Source: Nissolia schottii | Taxonomy: Eukaryota; Streptophyta; Magnoliopsida; Fabales; Fabaceae | DNA: 64,000 nt | Assembly: GCA_003254905.1 (NCBI GenBank) | Contig: QANU01015246.1 | Coordinates: 124,001-188,000 of the forward strand | Reading direction: 5' to 3' | Part shown: one piece after another, positions 12,325 to 24,306 of the stretch | Layout: each line of letters begins with the position of its first letter | Position numbering within the stretch: position 1 is the stretch's first letter | The notes under the pieces: model-generated | Database searches by the model: none | The model's input: the letters and a program-made list of their open reading frames with translations, nothing else | Told to the model about the DNA's origin: nothing | Translations under genes and position numbers: made by a program

Positions 12325-12531
12325 ATGCTGACAAACTTGGAATACTATTATTTTTTTAGTCAAATGGTCATGTTCTCCAATGTCACCTTTCTTTGGAGCC
12401 TTGTTATAGAATCTATTCCCACTTCCAAATTTTTTATAATGATAGTTTATATGAATCATGCCAAATACACATATTTTGCAGCCTCCTCATGCCTTTTGTT
12501 CCCCCCTTTCATTCTGCTCTTTGCTTCATGA
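12325..12531 (+). other. Upstream ORF overlapping the LysM receptor start
   Basis: A 68-codon frame in the presumed 5' leader, whose TGA stop (12529-12531) shares bases with the receptor ATG at 12528 in the arrangement ATGATG. A 16-codon frame also opens just before it at 12309. The 68-residue product resembles nothing I know. If transcription starts near 12250, these frames would precede the receptor and could lower or regulate its translation. This is an inference; the transcript start is not known. Confidence 0.35.
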
Positions 12532-14474
12532 TGAAAAGCCTTGTGCATAAATTCATGATTCATCTTTGGTTTTTTGTATTGATTTGCATAAGTTTATGCC
12601 ATGCTCAATTCTATTATGACCCTTTTAGTTGTACCTCAAATGAAACCCTCCAAGGTTCAAGGTACACTTGCAATTCAACCAAGGATTCATGCAGAACATT
12701 CATGGTGTACAGGGCCAACAAGAGATTTGAAACCATTTCAGATATCTCAGCACTATTCCACATGAACCCAGACCACGTCCTTAAACTAAACAACCTCAAG
12801 TCCTCTTCTCAAATTCTCAAACGAGGCAAGGATGTTCTTCTCCCCATCAAGTGCAACTGCTCTGGCCAATTCTATGAAGCAAATTTCACCTACGAAGTCC
12901 CTCACAACACCACCTTCGCCGAAGTCGCCTGCAGTGTCTTTGAAGGCCTTCTGAAGCCTCAAACACTGACTGAAAAAAACCTTCCAAAGGGTACTAAGCC
13001 AGAAGCTGGTTTTGAACTTAATTTGCCTCTAACATGTGCATGCCCTTCTCATAGTTTCATTAATGCCATGTTGAATAGGGTGAAGAACCTTGTCACATAC
13101 CCTCTAATAGAAGGTGACGAGCCAAGCAAATTGATCAAGAAATTTGGCATCATAAGTGAAGATTTTTATCAAGTCAACCAATTGGATCAATTTTCAACAC
13201 TTTTTCCTAACACAACAATTTTGATTCCATTAAGGTACAACAATGTTCCAATCAGAATACATGATGTTCCAGATTCTCCTTCTCCACCACCTGGATTCCT
13301 TTCCACAATTCCAGTTTTTGAGACACAGGAAGCAACACAACGCTCAAATTTTTACATTGCAGGACCAATCATAGGTTTTGGTTTGTTCATAACATTGCTA
13401 GCAAGTGGACTATATGTGAAGATTTTGAAGAAAAGCAAAAGCGATGTTGTTGTTTTCCCTTCCTCCTTCAATCACACAAACTCCACCAACTTTTTCTCAC
13501 CAATTAGAAGTACAAAAACCAGCAGAGGATCGACAGCTTCGTGCCTTTCGCCGGATCTTCTCGCTGAAATTAAGTACTGCCTGATTAACTACAGCATGGA
13601 AGAGATTGAGAAGGCCACAAGGAATTTCAGTGAAGAATACAGGATTGGTGATTTGGTCTATAAGGGGCTAGTCAATAATAGCATTGAGGAGGTTATGGTG
13701 AAGAAGATGAGGTTCGAAGACACGCGAAAGGTAATCAATTTGCATTCGAAGATCAACCACTTCAACATTGTGGAATTGCTTGGAGTTTGCTATGGTGAGA
13801 ACAATAGTTTTTCATCATCATGGTCTTATCTAGTTTTTGAGTTTCCCAAAAATGGATGCTTGAGGGATTGTTTGTCTGATCCAAACAATGCTCTAAATTG
13901 GTACATGAGAACACAAATAGCTTTTGATGTTGCAACGTGTCTTTACTATTTGCATTGTTGTGCTTTTCCTTCTTATGCTCACATGAATGTGAGTAGTAGA
14001 AATGTGTTCATAACATCAAAATGGAGGGGGAAATTGGCAGATGTTGGTATGGCAATTGCTACCAATTCCATACCATACAAAAGAAATGATGGTGCCCAAA
14101 TTCCTAAAGGATGGATGGCTCCGGAACATATCCAACATAACGTTGTTCCTGAGAAGGTGGACATCTTTGCGTTCGGCGTTGTGTTGCTTGAGTTGATATC
14201 AGGGAGGGACAACTTCGATGGGAAATCAGTGAAAGATTCACTTGGTTTTTTTTTGGGGGAAGCAAGTGAAGATGGTTGTTTTGAAGGATTGAGGAGTTTC
14301 ATTGATCCTAACCTCAAGGATTATGATCTTCCAGAGGCTTTGTGTTTGTCCTTTCTGGCAAAGGATTGTGTTGCTGATGATCCAATGCATAGGCCAAGTA
14401 TGGATGATATCATGAAAGTGCTGGCAAAAATGGTTCATTCAACAGCAGAACATGAAAATCCATTTCCAAATTAG
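12528..14474 (+). CDS. LysM receptor-like pseudokinase (LYR / LYK4-LYK5 type)
   Basis: A single-exon gene of 648 residues. I start it at the ATG at 12528 (or the adjacent 12531) because a signal peptide (residues 1-26, cleavage after CHA) follows at once; the frame is open another 45 codons upstream, to 12393, but that extension has no signal-peptide logic. Three LysM domains lie at about 57-105, 119-168 and 187-237, separated by the hallmark CNC (109-111) and CAC (170-172) pairs. A transmembrane helix spans about 276-297. The kinase-like domain (354-635) keeps Lys392, Asn492, APE (531-533) and Arg622, but the glycine loop is reduced to IGDLVYKG, HRD is HMN and DFG is DVG. Such LYR proteins bind chitin or lipo-chitooligosaccharide and signal through an active LYK partner (CERK1/NFR1 type). 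AATAAA lies at 14494. Its exact LYR subgroup is not resolved. Confidence 0.93.
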   Translation: MMKSLVHKFMIHLWFFVLICISLCHAQFYYDPFSCTSNETLQGSRYTCNSTKDSCRTFMVYRANKRFETISDISALFHMNPDHVLKLNNLKSSSQILKRGKDVLLPIKCNCSGQFYEANFTYEVPHNTTFAEVACSVFEGLLKPQTLTEKNLPKGTKPEAGFELNLPLTCACPSHSFINAMLNRVKNLVTYPLIEGDEPSKLIKKFGIISEDFYQVNQLDQFSTLFPNTTILIPLRYNNVPIRIHDVPDSPSPPPGFLSTIPVFETQEATQRSNFYIAGPIIGFGLFITLLASGLYVKILKKSKSDVVVFPSSFNHTNSTNFFSPIRSTKTSRGSTASCLSPDLLAEIKYCLINYSMEEIEKATRNFSEEYRIGDLVYKGLVNNSIEEVMVKKMRFEDTRKVINLHSKINHFNIVELLGVCYGENNSFSSSWSYLVFEFPKNGCLRDCLSDPNNALNWYMRTQIAFDVATCLYYLHCCAFPSYAHMNVSSRNVFITSKWRGKLADVGMAIATNSIPYKRNDGAQIPKGWMAPEHIQHNVVPEKVDIFAFGVVLLELISGRDNFDGKSVKDSLGFFLGEASEDGCFEGLRSFIDPNLKDYDLPEALCLSFLAKDCVADDPMHRPSMDDIMKVLAKMVHSTAEHENPFPN

Positions 14475-15578
14475 GTATAGTTAAGCTTGTAATAATAAAG
14501 AAAAGTAATAATTTGTAAGATATATTGTACTGGCTTATTGTTCATATGTAGTTTTTATTTTATATTATTTTACATTGATGCATACTTAGTGTGCTAGTAA
14601 TTGCATGTTCATATATTTTGGGAAGCTTTTGTTTTTCCCTTCTTACTTTCCCCCCTTGAAAAATTAGGCAAGAAGAGCATTTTTTTTTTTTTAATTTCTG
14701 CAAGATTACTTCTATTATTGATAAACTAAATAATTAAAGATTGTTTTGCCAATTCATAATCTGGCAGTTAGTTTTGTCACCAATCTTTGTCGTTGAACAC
14801 AAATGAGTCATGCATCTGAACACTTAGTCATTGGAGGGATATTAGAGAAAATGCAACTTGCATGCATCAGCGTATCACTGTCACACACACAATCTTGTAA
14901 TTTATTATTATTATTATTATTTCTTTCTTTTTGTGGCCATATGTCTATCTTTTTCTATATTATGAGTGAATTCAGGCCAGGATCAGTTATTTATTCCTCT
15001 TACTATTTTGGTATGCATTGAGACGGCATTAAGGTCTTGAAAGTGTTCCAAATGTCACATCTCACCAATTGAAATCATTCACCTTACTTTAATCTTCACC
15101 TAATTGGTTAAATATACTTGTTTGACATGTTTTTCAAATGAAACTACCAAATGTAATTATATATTTTTTGTGCAGTCTATATTCACATATTTTATAATTT
15201 TGATCCGACCTATGATGAATGATTTGAAATAGATTTTTTTAATTTGATTTTCTGTTATGTAAAGTCATGTGTAGTTATTTTTATTTTAAAAAAAAAGGGT
15301 ATTGTAGTTTTTGTACTATCAATATCAAGTGCCCTGCTGCATGGGCCTGAAAACTGAATCTTTTCACAAAGCAAGACTAACTATATGTCTTAGCCCTAGT
15401 GCAATAACTAAGGTGAAAATACATTCATTTTGGGACCAAAATTCCAAATCAGTTTCAAGTCATAAGCATAAACTCGCTAATGCCGTGCATGGACAATTAT
15501 TATTATAATATTGTCAAGGACCATAATGGCCCTTTTAAGTTACAAAGTCCGCTTTAGAAGCTCATGGACTTTTAGACT
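14475..15578. other. Intergenic region between two convergent genes
   Basis: 3' flank of the LysM receptor and of the carbonic anhydrase. AT-rich, with short simple repeats such as (TTA)n near 14900. No coding sequence or bounded repeat recognised. Confidence 0.6.
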
Positions 15579-18500
15579 TCAATGTTGATAATGATATTTG
15601 GGTTTAACATTTAGCTGCACCGTCCGGTTATTTGTCGGTTGCACTGGTCTTGCATTGGTATCTGAATCCTGCAAATGCAAAAGAAATGTCCAAGTTTGAG
15701 ACAAAGAAATTATATTTAAATTATGTGGTTTGAATCTTCATCCTTTTGTTATGAAAGAAGCTATAGTAACTTACATCATGAACAGCAACTCGAAGCAAGT
15801 TGATTTGCTCCCTTGAAACGGTTCTCACCTGAACAATTACACAGGTACACCATCACACACACACACACACACATCCTTGAAGAAAATAAAAGGGAAATTA
15901 CAAAAAAAAAAAAGTTATCCTAATTAATAAATTCTTCTAATACATAACTTAATCATGTGTAAAGCAAGGTCAAATATAAGATAAAATAAATCCAATCAAT
16001 AGAAAAAATGATCAGTAACATGTTGTCATGATGTGAGAGATACATTAATCTGAGTATAGCTATTAGTATTAAATATTAATTACCTCTTTAACGATGGTCC
16101 AAGTGACATTCTGAGTGCAAGGAGGAGTTGTCAATGAACCCATGTATCTGTAATAGAATTGTGCTCCCCCTATTCTGATCAGCCTAGGATCACGTACACC
16201 CACACCAATTTCTCCTCCCGTTGTATTAGTAATGGCCTCAATCTCTTTCTTTATCTATGTAAAAGGATAAAAGATATAAAATTATATTCCAACCATAAAT
16301 TAGTCATTAGTCACTTCTCACAAACACACAAAATAGACACGGGTCGCATATCTTTATTAGAGGTTTGGATTAGATTATTTTAAATATTTTATGGTCAAAA
16401 TTAGGTTTTTTTTTTTCTGATTAACTTTGAGAGATAGAGTTCCATCGGTTAGTTAAAAAAGTTTCATCAGATTTTAAGAGCGTTAAAACTATATTAAAAC
16501 ATGTGATTTCAAGACCAAAATTACTAAATAACTGATTATGAGGAATATTAATGTGATTGTAAATATTAACTGGTTAGAAGACTTTTGCTCTTTGGTATGG
16601 GAGTTATGTTATTGAGACAACCATACTTACAAAAAGTATGAGGTTTATTGTGAGTCCCATCATGATAGACTCTATACTTTTGTGATTGTACTTGTCTTAA
16701 ATAATTGACATTTTTAATTATATTATTTCTCTTTGGTATAACAGAACTTTAATCTTTGAGTCATGTTATTATAACAATCATTTTAGACAATCTTTGAACA
16801 ATTAGACTCACAACAAAGATGTGAGACACATAGCAGACCTCACAGTGGTGGGTCTTCTAGTCTATGATAAGTCCCATCATAATAGACCTTACATCTTTGT
16901 GAGTGTGATATTCTTAAAAGTTTTTCATTTAGATTGTTATGATAGTATTACTCTTCTTAGAAGCTTGTCTACCAGACTAGTTTTGAAATATTCCTAAGAC
17001 AATGATTTCTCTTGAAATAAGTTGTTTCCAAACACGCCCTTATAGCATACCGATGACAAGAATGGTTCTGGTCTTCCAGTCTTGTACAACACTCCAATAA
17101 CTGCAATCTTTCCTGCTGTAGTTTCGTGCACCATGTGTAACTCTAGATCCAACCTGCCATGCAATTCATGAATATTCAATTTAACGACACTTAATTATGG
17201 GTAATATTTACTAATGAAATTTAAGGGTGAATCTTCCAGATGATTAAGCTTTCTTACGAGTTGCTAAGTACTCTATCCTCTTTCATAACAAGTATTTATT
17301 TCGATTATTTTGGTCGATATTTAAAGAAATGTAGAATTAACCGATAAACCAAAATCATAAAAATAAACCCTTATTATAAAAGGAGAGAATAAGAAAAATA
17401 ATTAAGTGCGAGAATAAATTATCTTATCTGAATTTTTTATTGATAAAATAAAATGTGATCTTTTATCATATTTTTTTTAATAGTTACTTTTATTAATCAA
17501 GACAAAGACATCAAGAGAAATCAAAAACACTAATTACATCCATTTTATCATTGTGCAATTAAGACTAGGAATGGCAATAAGAGGGCGGGCGGCTCACGTC
17601 TAGCCCGCATATAAACGGGGCGGGACAATTTTTTATGCGGGCCAAAAATTCATGAACGCCCCCGTGAGTTGGCAAGTTAACTGATGAGCTGGAATAAAAA
17701 TTAAAAAAATAAAAAAATTTAACAATGTAACTAAAAAATTACACATTACACCAAAAAAATAAAAATAAAAAACACATATAATAACATAAATGTCCAAAAA
17801 ATAAATCATGTCCACAAATTTAAAATAAACCAACACAATTTTTTTTAATGTTTTTTTGCCCAATTTATGTTTTTATTTTCTAATATAACCTTAGCCAGCG
17901 AGCCAACCCGCCCTGCCCCACCCCGCCCCGCTTCCGCCTGAGAGTTAAATAGATCGGCTTGCGTGGACTGAAAAAAATAAACGAGCTCAAAATTTGTGTT
18001 CGTCCCACAAAAATTGGCGAGCAGTCCACCCTGCTCCTGCCTGCCAAGCCTATTTTACCATCCTTAATTAAAACAATAGAAAAACACAACAGATGTTGCC
18101 TAAACTTTAAAAAATCTCTTGGAGAAAATCTAAATGAAACAAAATCTTTTATCCATTGAAAATGTAAGATCTATATATTAGATATACAAGTAAAAAAATT
18201 AATGGTAAAAATTCATATTTCATCTTATTAATTAAAAAATTCAATCGAGATTTGAGATGGTGGATTCCTTTATAACCCAAAAAGACAGAAATATATGTAC
18301 CTTTTGCCATCTATGGTGTGCTCAGAGGGAGAATGCCAATGGAACTGTTTAAGCACATACCGAGTTCCATTAATTTGTAGATAGCTTCTGCCCCCAAGCC
18401 ATGTCAGCTAAATCACAAAATAAATTAGATCCAAACAAAATTATTTATTTAGTAACACAAAGAAGATAAAAAATTAGATCGTTTACTTTGCTAATTAATT

Positions 18501-19850
18501 AATTAATTAATTAACTAACCATGATATCATGTCCCCTGTTCTTAATAGTTGCATTGGAGGGTTGGTAGTTCAATTGAAGAGGTCCTAATTGGGACACAAT
18601 TTGAACCCTCTTATTCAACAAATCAATTGGAGATTGCATTCTTCCATTTTTGCACATGCTCCATTCTGGTTTAATTTCTCCCCAATGTGATGGTCCTTTA
18701 GCGCTCCCCTCATCATAATTGAACTCGCTCTCATCCTCTGCTCAATGCCATCAAATAATGCAGAATTAGGATACCGAATATCTCAGGTATTGAAAATTAA
18801 GCAAAGAAAATATAATTGGTGGGTTCTTTGGTGCCTCCCTCGCCCAAAAATATTGCAATTTAATATTGTATCAGCTTAAAAATTATCATATAATCATAAG
18901 AATGCTTATAGTGAAATCTTAATTTATGTTTGATTATATGGTTTTTAAAAATTTTATTTTTAGAAATTGAATCTCTGAATTACATGATTATTTAAGGTTC
19001 TTTCAATTTTTTTAGTTCAAATTTGGGGGAATTCAATTTTTGGAATTAAAAATTGAAAAAATTATGTAGCAAAATATAAATTAAAGTTTTATTATGAACA
19101 ATCGTATGATTATTTAACGATTTCTAAGTTAATATAATGATAAATTACATGTTTTTACAACAATAGGGCATGGTGCCTCTAGGGGTACCAAATAATCCAT
19201 CAATACAATTGCCACTATTAATTAGTAAATGTTTGGTAACAATCACGAGACAAAAAAAACAGAAATAATGGGATAATAGAAACACGCCTCCCACATTCCT
19301 TCTTTTTTAAGGTACATAAAATAACTTGAAAGTTGTTCATGTACATGGCTCATGTCTCCATCTTTGTTTAATGTACATGAATTAGTTTAAAAATTATATT
19401 AAGATATGACAATGTAAAAGTATTTTGTTTTTGTCCCCTTTCCTAACATGTCATTGACTTCGCTGTCTACGTTTTTTTCTATCCCGGTACCAGAACCAAT
19501 ATATGAGATTTGAATTCATTAATCAATATTTAATCATGAGATATTCTTCTAAAGATCCTACTACAAAGTGATTAATCAAAGGCTTTAAATCTGAAAAGGT
19601 AACAAATTCTTACTTCATGTAATAATTGAGAAATGTTTAGAATGATTTATTAGGATAATAAATCGCTCTCTTGTTATAGAGATATAATTTACCGATGCAT
19701 GAATGCAAGTTAAGAACAAATTAATCACCTAAGCAAATAATAGTACTTACCAACTTCTTGAGACACTGCTGGGCAAGATTGCAAAACAAGTGCTGCTAAT
19801 AAGCTGAAAATCAAAACCTGCGCTGCAAGCTTTTCCATTTGAATCACCAT
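15579..19850 (-). CDS. Alpha-type carbonic anhydrase, seven exons
   Basis: Exons 19751-19850, 18520-18737, 18301-18407, 17051-17153, 16084-16254, 15775-15828 and 15579-15668, all GT-AG with consistent phase, encode 280 residues, the usual length. The enzyme hydrates carbon dioxide to bicarbonate. The N terminus is a signal peptide (about 1-30, ending PAVS), so it enters the secretory route. Zinc ligands are intact: His129 and His131 in FHWHSPSEH, and His148 in LELHMVH. Gln68 in QSPID, Glu135 and Thr218/Thr219 in SLTTPPC complete the active site; Cys62 and Cys222 should form the family disulfide. Potential N-glycosylation sites include NAT, NGT and NVT. A second in-frame ATG (19838) could also start the signal peptide. 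The C-terminal tail is short and Asn-rich. It resembles the plant ACA7-like group; membership within the family is not settled. Confidence 0.95.
17567..18063. mobile_element. Inverted-repeat element in carbonic anhydrase intron
   Basis: The left end reads AGGAATGGCAAT and the right end, reverse complemented, AGGATGGTAAAAT. Inside each end is a GC-rich patch (GGGCGGGCGGCTC on the left, CCCCACCCCGCCCCGC on the right) around an AT-rich core. This is the look of a common legume hAT-like MITE. I could not find a convincing 8 bp target duplication, so ends are approximate. It sits wholly in the intron between exons 3 and 4. Confidence 0.5.
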
Positions 19851-19926
19851 CTTTTTTTATTTGATTTTGAAGCTGGAGAGGTTTTTTGTCTTAATTATGT
19901 TTGATGTGTATATGGAGTAGCTACTA

Positions 19927-19934
19927 TATTTATA
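19927..19934 (-). promoter_or_regulatory. TATA box of the carbonic anhydrase gene
   Basis: Minus-strand CTATAAATATAG, about 80 bp upstream of the ATG at 19850, a usual distance for a plant gene with a short leader. Confidence 0.65.
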
Positions 19935-21667
19935 GGCAGCCGCATGGTGTGAATATCAAATAACAAATCGGGAATTAATTAAGGAAGCTTAATTAATCAA
20001 GTAGCAATTGACAAAGAAAAGGATATGACAGGAAGAAATTGAAATTTGTACTCTTACGATTCTCATCTAATCAGACTTGTATGCGTGGCACTCTTTCAAA
20101 TTATAGAACCCAACACGAAGTTTCCGATTGACATTATCAATATATATTGGTTTACCATAAGCATTTCGTGATTCCATTTAATGTCCTAAGCGCGTTCTTA
20201 GGCCACAAAACTATGCTTTTAATGACAAATTTAGATTTGAAAAGGAACTTCTAATATTTGTAACCGTACAACTCACTTGAAATACAATGTAGAGATGAAT
20301 TTGAGTTTTGTAAATGAGAAAATTAGTTAAAGGAACTTTATTTTTATTAGTGGGTTGCAATCATTTCGTGTCTGAGAATCTAAATGATTTATGTGTTGTT
20401 GATAACAAAAAAAAATTAGGACAAGATATGAATTGTTAAATAAAAAAAATAGATTGAGAAAGACAAACAAAAAAGAGATTAAAAAAATAGTGATCGCAAT
20501 AAAAGATGAAAATGAGTAATTATTTTTTTGTAAAATAAAAGTTTTATCAAAAGAATAAAAATATTGTGCACCAAAATAATAGTTATGGCGGGAAATCCCT
20601 TTTATTTAATTTTATAGATAATAGATTAACTTGGGTCTAGCCATATTAATTTTTAAAATCCAGCGGACTTCTTATATTATTATTATTATTATTAGTTTTA
20701 TTATTAATAAAAAAGAGTGATTTAACTAATGCCAATGTTGTCCAAATCAAAGTTTATTTTCTAGAATGTCGAAAACAATGACACGAGATATATAAACAAA
20801 TCTTTTATATATTAATATTAGTTGGAACAAACCTATCAATAAAAAGAGGAAGTTGAAATACAATGTCACTCGCCTTTGAATTCAACCAAATGTGAATTGT
20901 CTATTAGGCTTTTCCATGCCTCGTCAGTTTTGTCCATGGTTTCTTTTATGTATCCCAAATAATCCTTCAACTAAAAAGAAAAGTCTAGCAGTTCACCTTA
21001 ATACGCAGCTTATTGATACCGTACTTATTGCTATGTCAAAAGTTGAGGGAAATGTGAACAAAAACGCAATCAATTCAACTCAGTTGTCCTATACATGGTG
21101 TGTACACAATTTTATTTCCAAAAAAATATTATTTGTCTATCCTAAAAGTTGACCTCATATTATATTAAATAAAGAAATAAATATTATAAAAGTGAAAAAC
21201 AAACATTGTCATTGAGTATTTATATGTGTACAAATATTCATGTATTTAATATTGTTCATTTATGTATTTTAATAATAATTGATTCTCTGTGTTGTAATAT
21301 TTATTTCCTTTCATAATGTATAGTGTCAATTTTTTTTGTGTGTGCAAATAATGATAATGTTAGTTCACCAAGTTAAAGAAATCAATTCATTGAAATTAAT
21401 TAAGTTCAGAGAAATATGGGTAAAGAAACGCAATAAAATCAACTCGGTTGATGTACATGGTTGTGTGAATTTTATTACACGAAGTTAAAGAAATCAATCC
21501 ATTGAAAATTTGAAGTGCATAATTTCCTTTAGTCAAAAGTTTTGAATGTTTACATTCATATTAACCAAATTAACTAGCTACTTAGAAAGTAATTAATGAT
21601 TCTGGAAATTAACTTTCGTGCAAGATAAGTATCCTTGCTATTTTTGTCCATTTTTATCAAAAAATAC
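19935..21667. other. Intergenic, AT-rich
   Basis: Upstream flank of the carbonic anhydrase gene, then AT-rich DNA with (TTA)n near 20680. Two related stretches of about 80 bp (near 21035-21115 and 21415-21495) share CGCAAT and TCAACTC and then a TACATGG word, suggesting a small old duplication. An 86-codon frame at 20892-21152 has no recognisable product. Confidence 0.45.
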
Positions 21668-21804
21668 TATTTGAACGTCAAATATGGTATAGATGTCAAG
21701 TCTCTTCTCTCACACATATCATGAGATTCATAATTATATATGGACTCCATGATATATGTGGAGAAAGGAGATTTGATATCTATATTATATTTGTTGTCCA
21801 AATA
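21668..21804. mobile_element. MITE, TATTTG-ended family, copy 1
   Basis: 137 bp with inverted ends: left TATTTGAACGTCAAATATGG, right (reverse complement) TATTTGGACAACAAATAT. Inner words TCTCACACATATCATGA and TCCATGATATATGTGGAG are also mirrored and match the copy at 38405-38549. TA at both outer edges suggests a TA target site (Tc1/mariner-like), by inference. Confidence 0.7.
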
Positions 21805-23093
21805 ATATTACTCATTTTTATTTACGTTACCTAATTTGTTTGAACAATGGATTTTCCTCATTTGACGTACGGCCATAAACTGAATTTTATTTGAAAAATA
21901 ATATAAGGAGGGATCATCGGTGTAGTGAGTGTCGGTGAGCAGTGAGATTATTAAAATATGATGCACGTTTCTTGAATATTTAAGAGATCATGATATAAAT
22001 ATCTAAAAATTATCTTGTAATTGTAATAATGCTAGAAAAATCTAGAAGTATCAGTACAAATAAAAAATTAATAACCGTGTCTATATTCATGATTGAGGGG
22101 TTCCTATATATCGTAGAAGAGCATAGAAGCCATAAGCCATAGAAACACACGGCATACACACAAGTTTAACAAGAGCAAGTCTCCAATTCAAGAAATCATG
22201 TATTTCTCCTCCTTTGCTCAATAAATAAGAATTATCATTCAACCAAATTAAATTCTCATTACATTATAATCACACCTTCTCCCATAAAACCAACAGAAAT
22301 TTATCTTTATTTTAATAATTTAATGACAAAAACACCCACTTTATTCTCTAAAGCAAAATCCTCATTTTAAACAATTTTTATTCTTTGTTGTGTGTGCATA
22401 TTTCTTTCTATGATTGTTGACATTAGCCGATTCCTCTTCCTTGAGTTAAATCTCAATTGAAATAGAGTGAATAGACTGAAATTAACTTCTTTTTCTCAAT
22501 AACGTAGCAACTATTTTGATGTGGGTGGGATCCTTGTCCCTGTTGCAGACAACGAAGGCCAGTGAGGTAGTGCCCATGAGCTTGCATCTTTGGTGTGTGA
22601 CTGAGTTGAGAGTGTGGTGGGGGGAGGATATAGTTCAGAGAGGAAAGAAGAGAAAAACGTCAAGAAGGGGTGATGATGTGTTAAAGCCCATTTTGGTCAC
22701 TAAATTGTAAAAGGGAATCCCCATATTACAAAGATGTCATTATTTGGCTTGTGCATTGCACACTTCGCTATCGGTCTTAATGGACATAGTTAAAATGGGA
22801 GGTTAGTGTAATATTTTATAAAATTGAGGAGGTCATATCACAAAGTTAAAATTAGATAAGTGTTAAGAGTAATTACATTCAATTTTAAAGGAAGTTAGTA
22901 TAATTTACTTTAATTTTTATCAATTCAATCGTTGAATAACATTAACATATCATAAGGATTATTTGTGCCAGATATTTTAAAAAATGAAAATAGGAATTTT
23001 GTCAAATAGTTTCTGTTTGTGTACATTTAAAGATTATATATTACGTTGGATTTAGTGCATGTAAAAAGTATATACACTGATTTTCAATCAATG
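21805..23093. other. Intergenic, no supported gene
   Basis: 22100-22720 is less AT-rich, with a G-rich segment near 22600-22680 and a 64-codon frame (22516-22710) that I do not recognise. It might be a remnant or an unannotated transcript, but there is no splice or motif support. Confidence 0.4.
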
Positions 23094-23102
23094 TAAGACT
23101 TT

Positions 23103-24297
23103 GAGTTTTTTACTCTCTTGCCCCTGCTACAGGAACTAATTTCCAAAATACTCCTGTTTTAAAACATATTTCATGACTACCCCCTTTCAGCTGACGTGGC
23201 AGGATTCGCCAACGCGTTTGGCCAATTCAGGTTGAATTCGCCAACGCGTTAGGCGAATTTGAGAAAAAAAAATTTTAAAATTTGTTTAATTAAAATATAA
23301 GCAAATATGTATGTATGATGTATGGGAGGACATGGTGGACGGGAATTTCAACATTTGCGAAAATCGTGGGTTCTTGGGTAAGCTACAAAAATTCAAAAAA
23401 TAATCTTGCAAAAAGGCCAAGACGCTCTTTATCGTGCGCGCGGGGAGGGAATCCATCGGTTTGGCCTTCGAAGGGCCCAACCGACTTGAACTCATGCGCG
23501 CGAGCCCAACTCCCTTCTCAACTCTTTTTACCAAAACAACAACTACTAAAGGTATATAAACACTTAAAAAGTTTGTGCTTTAACCAATGTGGGACTAAAA
23601 TTTTTACAAAACATAACATTATGATCAAATCCCCATATCTTCAAAATCCCCAAGAACAAAAGCGGAAGTTTAATGCCAAATTAAACAAAATACACTTCAT
23701 ACTTTTCAATGAAATTTCCATGTTAGAATTATTGCACTTTCTCAATTATTGTTGGAACATCATATGAAGAAGAGAGGACTTTGGAGTTTACCATAAGTGC
23801 AAAATATTTTAGTCCCACATTGGTTAGAGCACAAACTTTTTAAGTGTTTATATACCTTTAGTAGTTGTTGTTTTGGTAAAAAGAGTTGAGAAGAGAGTTG
23901 GGCTCGCGCGCATGAGTTCAAAGCAGGTTGGGCCCTTCGAAGGCCAAACTAATGGATTCCCCACCCCCGCGCACAAGATAAAGAGCGTCATGGTCTTTTT
24001 ACAATTTATTTTTTGAATTTTTTTAGCTTACTCGAGAACCGACGATTTTCACAAATGTTTAACTGCCATACCACATACATACATATTTGCTTATATTTTA
24101 ATTAAACAAATTTTAAAATTTTTTTTTTATTTTTTCTCAAATTCGCCTAACGCGTTGGCGAATTCAACCTGAATTCGCCAAACGCGTTGGCGAATCCTGC
24201 CACGTCAGCTGAAAGGGGGGTAGTCATGAAATATGTTTTAAAACAGGAGTATTTTGGAAATTAGTTCCTGTAGCAGGGGCAAGAGAGTAAAAAACTC
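23103..24297. mobile_element. Mutator-like element with ~495 bp terminal inverted repeats
   Basis: 1195 bp. The left end GAGTTTTTTACTCTCTTGCC is mirrored exactly at the right end. The arms (23103 to about 23600 and about 23800 to 24297) are nearly identical inverted copies around a spacer of about 200 bp, which has no transposase. A perfect 9 bp direct repeat, TAAGACTTT, lies outside (23094-23102 and 24298-24306), the Mutator signature. Each arm carries GC-rich words such as ATTCGCCAACGCGTT in an AT-rich setting. Open frames inside (such as 23315-23767) are the arm read through and are not genes. It is non-autonomous. Confidence 0.9.
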
Positions 24298-24306
24298 TAA
24301 GACTTT

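Noticed and set aside
13979-14438. Minus-strand frames of 66 and 112 codons
   Set aside because: Antisense shadows of the kinase-like domain.
22516-22710. 64-codon frame as a gene
   Set aside because: No homology that I recognise, no splice context and a low-complexity C-terminal half.
23315-23767. 150-codon frame
   Set aside because: It spans one arm and the spacer of the Mutator-like hairpin element and has no transposase or other domain.
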